Shown in pieces: positions 12,392 through 12,946 of a stretch of DNA of 12,946 bases (the stretch's first letter is position 1; every line of letters begins with the position of its first letter). The notes beneath the pieces were generated by a model. That model was not told the DNA's origin. It saw nothing but the letters and a program-made list of their open reading frames with translations, and ran no database searches. The DNA is from UBA5287 sp041672395. Its GTDB lineage: Bacteria; Bacteroidota; Bacteroidia; Bacteroidales; Dysgonomonadaceae. Position numbers and translations under genes: made by a program. The stretch is from contig JBAYZS010000061.1 of assembly GCA_041672395.1 (NCBI GenBank), forward strand, positions 1-12,946, in the 5' to 3' direction.

Positions 12392-12946
12392 ATGGAGTTT
12401 CAAGAACTGCATAATGCTCTTTCAGAACTCACGGAAATTCAATCCATGAAGTTTCTGACAGAAAAATATTCAGGAAAAGTGGTTTTTTCAACAAGTTTTG
12501 GTTATGAAGACCAGGTAATCACGCACTTAATAGCATCTAATAATATTCCAATTTCTTTATTTACATTGGATACTGGGAGATTGTTCCCTGAAACATACTC
12601 TACTTGGGTAAGTACGCAGGAATGTTACAAAATAAATATTAAACCGTATTATCCTAATGCGGATCATATAGCTGATTTTGTTGAAAAAAATGGACCAAAT
12701 GCTTTTTATAATTCTCCTGAATTAAGAAAAGAATGTTGCGGCATCAGAAAGGTTGAACCATTAAATAAGGCGCTGAAAGGACAAAGTGTTTGGATTACCG
12801 GATTACGCGCAAGCCAGTCGGCAGCCAGACACGACTTACCGCAGCTTGAATGGGATGAAGATCATCATCTCTATAAATTTCATCCTGTTTTACATTGGTC
12901 GTTGGATCAGGTGAAAGATTACATATTAAAAAACAATATACCTTAT
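12392..12946 (+). CDS. cysH: Assimilatory adenylylsulfate (APS) reductase, 5' part
   Basis: 185 codons are visible; the 3' end is outside the window. The protein belongs to the CysH family, which reduces activated sulfate to sulfite with thioredoxin as donor during sulfate assimilation. Visible motifs: the phosphosulfate-binding loop STSFGYEDQV (33-42), LDTGRLFPETY (59-69), and KECCGIRKVEPLNKAL (113-128), then TGLRASQSAARHDLP (136-150) and the LDQVKDYILKNNIPY stretch (171-185). The double cysteine Cys115-Cys116 is the first half of the CC...CxxC set that holds a [4Fe-4S] cluster. E. coli-type PAPS reductases lack it, so APS is the expected substrate. The second CxxC and the catalytic C-terminal cysteine are beyond the window. 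The N terminus lacks fused domains. Transcription is from its own promoter, divergent from rpmH. Confidence 0.93.
   Translation, partial: MEFQELHNALSELTEIQSMKFLTEKYSGKVVFSTSFGYEDQVITHLIASNNIPISLFTLDTGRLFPETYSTWVSTQECYKINIKPYYPNADHIADFVEKNGPNAFYNSPELRKECCGIRKVEPLNKALKGQSVWITGLRASQSAARHDLPQLEWDEDHHLYKFHPVLHWSLDQVKDYILKNNIPY

Noticed and set aside
1..12946. Search for a novel defence, mobile or biosynthetic system.
   Set aside because: All sizeable genes match housekeeping or envelope families, with uniform AT-rich composition and no integrase, transposase, repeats or CRISPR.

Overview
The window looks like an ordinary chromosomal segment of an AT-rich member of the Bacteroidota, most likely order Bacteroidales. 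Three observations point there. The -7 promoter element TAnnTTTG recurs upstream of genes, and Shine-Dalgarno sequences are absent at gene starts. The gene neighbourhood DUF1599 / BT_3928-type DoxX protein / tpiA / SPOR / folE is familiar from that order. A NigD-like lipoprotein is also present. I see no mobile element, CRISPR array, tRNA, rRNA or phage gene, and nothing that forms a new defence or biosynthetic system.

Layout. Bases 2-370 are the end of an M23 metallopeptidase with a C-terminal LysM domain, closed by a strong hairpin terminator. Bases 482-3077 (+) form a tight three-gene unit: a duplicated DUF1599 protein, a DoxX/MauE-like membrane protein carrying a cysteine-poor thioredoxin-like domain, and triosephosphate isomerase. 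It ends in a second terminator. Bases 3165-4264 (+) hold a SPOR-domain exported protein overlapping folE (GTP cyclohydrolase I). Converging on it, 4293-6095 (-), is typA/bipA, a ribosome-associated GTPase, whose probable terminator lies inside the 3' end of folE. A 253-base divergent spacer precedes 6349-7206 (+), an exported protein with two TonB_C repeats.

Bases 7198-11808 (-) are a five-gene operon-like run. Read in transcription order it is a membrane-anchored PASTA protein, an RluD-type pseudouridine synthase, D-Ala-D-Ala ligase, a PlsC/PlsB-like acyltransferase, and a NigD-like lipoprotein. Upstream on the same strand is rpmH (ribosomal protein L34, 11958-12104), which has its own terminator and promoter. 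A spacer with two divergent promoters separates rpmH from cysH (12392 to the window end, +), which by its CC motif is an iron-sulfur adenylylsulfate reductase.

How the genes fit together. Most are housekeeping genes: glycolysis (tpiA), pterin/queuosine precursor supply (folE), ribosome function (typA, rpmH, rluD), cell-wall precursor synthesis and peptidoglycan binding or cleavage (ddl, PASTA, SPOR, M23-LysM), lipid acylation, and sulfate assimilation (cysH). The most informative extras are the transcription punctuation (terminators fused to or overlapping promoters and genes) and several small structural oddities in the less-studied proteins.
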